DNA from: Prorocentrum cordatum
Lineage: Eukaryota; Sar; Dinophyceae; Prorocentrales; Prorocentraceae
Reading direction: 5' to 3'
DNA length: 64,000 nucleotides
NCBI GenBank assembly: GCA_963575745.1
Contig: CAUYUJ010000725.1
Span: forward strand, 568,501 to 632,500
Under the pieces are notes generated by a model, which saw only the letters and a program-made list of their open reading frames with translations, ran no database searches and had not been told where the DNA came from. A program made the translations under genes and the position numbers. The stretch's first letter is position 1. Every line of letters begins with the position of its first letter. Below are positions 62,577 through 64,000 of the stretch, piece by piece.

Positions 62577-62836
62577 GATGCAGCAGGTCCCCCTGCGCCC
62601 CTTCGTAGGACCTGTCGGGAGTGGGATTCCTTTCTGGCGTGTAAACTGCCATGTGTCCGATAGAAGCCTTATCTTTACAATCCAACCTGTATCTTCCAAC
62701 GAGCACTTTGCCCAATACCTTTGTGCCTATTCATCGAAGTTCTTTGGAATGATAAGACGCTATCGCACCGGGTGCCAAGTCCATGTCCCCTGTCACTGGA
62801 TACTTCTCGTCGTGTTCCAATGTTGCTCAACGCTTA
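62577..62836 (-). pseudogene. Minus-strand coding-like segment with an in-frame TGA
   Basis: One frame reads LEHDEKYPVTGDMDLAPGAI, ASYHSKELR, TGA (about 62740), IGTKVLGKVLVGRYRLDCKD and MAVYTPERNPTPDRSYEGAQ, ending in a stop. Both sides of the TGA look coding, so it is a nonsense mutation, an unrecognised short intron, or a recoded codon. Confidence 0.4.
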
Positions 62837-62865
62837 TCGCCTCGTGAGCCCTTCGCGATCGATAA

Positions 62866-63165
62866 TCATCCTTGGTCAAAAGTGCGCCCGTAGGATTGCA
62901 GGTCGGATGCCCCCTTGGGACCAGACCCACGGGGTCTGCTCGAAGTTGGGGCTCCTCGAAGGTCGCCCCATCGGACAGTTAAGTCCGCGGTTCGCAACCT
63001 GTTCGCAGCCGCAGACCTGTTCTCGATGCGCGCTCCGATCCTTAATGATGGCCTTTTTTGGCTTCCCTTCCTTTCCAAAGTGGCGACGGGCGCAGCGCCG
63101 CCCCCCTTGTTGGAACGGACGATTTTGCCTCGGTCATCCAGCGCCGCATTTTTGCAATGACCACT
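62866..63165 (-). CDS. Minus-strand basic exon
   Basis: Reads AALDDRGKIVRSNKGGGAAP, VATLERKGSQKRPSLRIGAR and ADLTVRWGDLRGAPTSSRPR up to a stop. Coding-like; function unknown. Confidence 0.4.
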   Translation of the reverse strand, partial: SGHCKNAALDDRGKIVRSNKGGGAAPVATLERKGSQKRPSLRIGARIENRSAAANRLRTADLTVRWGDLRGAPTSSRPRGSGPKGASDLQSYGRTFDQG

Positions 63166-63201
63166 AGTGGTGGCGGATGTCGTGCTCGGCGTGCCCTCTG
63201 T

Positions 63202-64000
63202 TTAGCCAATACTCCACGTTTTCCTTTGGTATATATTGGCGAGCAAGCCCGTCGCTATCTTGACTGGCAACTCTGCGCGGGCGAGGGTCATCGGGTTCGC
63301 CCGGGCGTTCATTGCCCCGAGGCGAGCTTCCCCGCGAGCGCTCCCTTCTGGGCGGAGTTCATAGAATTCTCGGATCAGGTGTTCGCGGGCTCCGCGCGCC
63401 ACTGGAGCGGGCGCGCGAGTGCCTGCGCGAATGACTCGCCCATGATGTCGTGGCGGATGGCTCTCAGCCCCCCATTCTTCCTCGTCGTCATCAGCTCGAT
63501 ATACTCGCCTCCAAACTGGGCGGCTCGAATACCAGTCGCGCAGTGCGGACGCGAAGCGAGAGCCACCATTGCGCCCGAGTTCGCATTGAACGCGCCCGGA
63601 GGGGTCGCCTGCGCCACGCGGGTTGCCCCGCAAAAGATCGTCGTCGCAGGTTTTTTTGCGCGAGGGGTTCCCAATTACTTGCAACAGGAGCTCCTCCTCC
63701 GCAGCTGGCATCGAAACATCGGAGTCCGCCGGTGCCCCCGCCATCTCGCGATCCGGGTCGACAGGCGCGCAGTAATCTTCGATGAACTACGCGCGCAGGT
63801 TGCCCCGCGATCGGAATGCCCAGCCAGTCCGCAAGGTAAATCTCGTCGCGGCCAACGTAGATCTCCTCGAAGAGCTCGTCGGCACACGTCTCGAGGGACA
63901 CGCCGGCGCTCGGATGCCTTGCAGCCACGAAGTGGACAGCGGCAGTGGGGTTGTCTTCGGGTTTGGCGAGAAGCGTCTCCCAATCGACATACTGAAGTTC
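63202..64000 (-). CDS. Minus-strand gene running off the right edge
   Basis: From the edge: ELQYVDWETLLAKPEDNPTA, GVSLETCADELFEEIYVGRD and LADWLGIPIA; then, in another frame, FIEDYCAPVDPDREMAGAPA and SMPAAEEELLLQ; then NANSGAMVALASRPHCATGI and GGEYIELMTTRKNGGLRAIR; then REHLIREFYELRPEGSARGE to KTWSIG and a stop at 63202. Each change of frame implies a short intron. GCGGGGCAACC(T/C)GCG hairpins precede the AGs near 63780 and 63605. No domain recognised. Confidence 0.5.

Noticed and set aside
63605-63625. A second ultra-short intron of about 23-25 nt at the GCGGGGCAACCCGCG hairpin
   Set aside because: A 69-nt intron starting GTAATTGGG and ending at the same AG restores the frame without needing an unusual length.

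Overview
The window looks like nuclear DNA of a dinoflagellate. This is inferred from several things: GC-rich coding islands in a sea of satellites, short exons with AG|G acceptors and GT/GC/GA donors, four repeats with a core close to the dinoflagellate spliced leader, and a tyrosine-recombinase (DIRS/PAT-like) retroelement carrying a cytosine-methyltransferase-like domain. No bacterial operon, tRNA, rRNA or CRISPR array was seen.

Layout. 1-1.35 kb: minus-strand fragment of a LINE-type endonuclease ORF, cut by GA and TAG microsatellites (to 2.43 kb). 2.4-11.5 kb: four copies of a spliced-leader-like repeat, an 80-bp minisatellite, exons of a P-loop helicase with frame changes, and an intact coiled-coil ORF. 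11.5-18.2 kb: composite satellites (160, 52 and about 64 bp, plus a 738-bp tandem duplication). 18.2-30.4 kb: an inverted pair of composite repeats on either side of a complete-looking 7.06-kb retroelement (19255-26314), followed by minus-strand Cys-rich exons. 30.6-36.5 kb: G-runs, a GTAGTGA array, a satellite of about 100 bp and an 816-bp tandem duplication. 36.5-54.9 kb: the gene-rich part, at least six plus-strand split genes of unknown function plus a large gene of a dinoflagellate multicopy, transposase-like type. 55-57.26 kb: GT-rich DNA and a second 160-bp array that ends exactly at a helicase C-terminal exon (57260-57742). 57.8-64 kb: minisatellites, a duplicated exon under evident purifying selection, and a minus-strand exon cluster.

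Most interesting result. In the 37-53 kb genes, joining exons in frame repeatedly puts the first base of the intron at or next to the first base of a hairpin. The hairpin sequence differs from intron to intron, and the donor dinucleotide may be GA, GC or GT. I worked out ten such introns by hand. One five-exon gene (37666-39009) is restored to a 360-codon frame this way. I do not recognise this as a described intron class. The retroelement is the second highlight: it has split direct repeats, a 5' ORF for a Cys-rich membrane protein starting inside the repeat, RT and RNase H, a C5-methyltransferase-like C terminus, and a tyrosine recombinase embedded in another frame.
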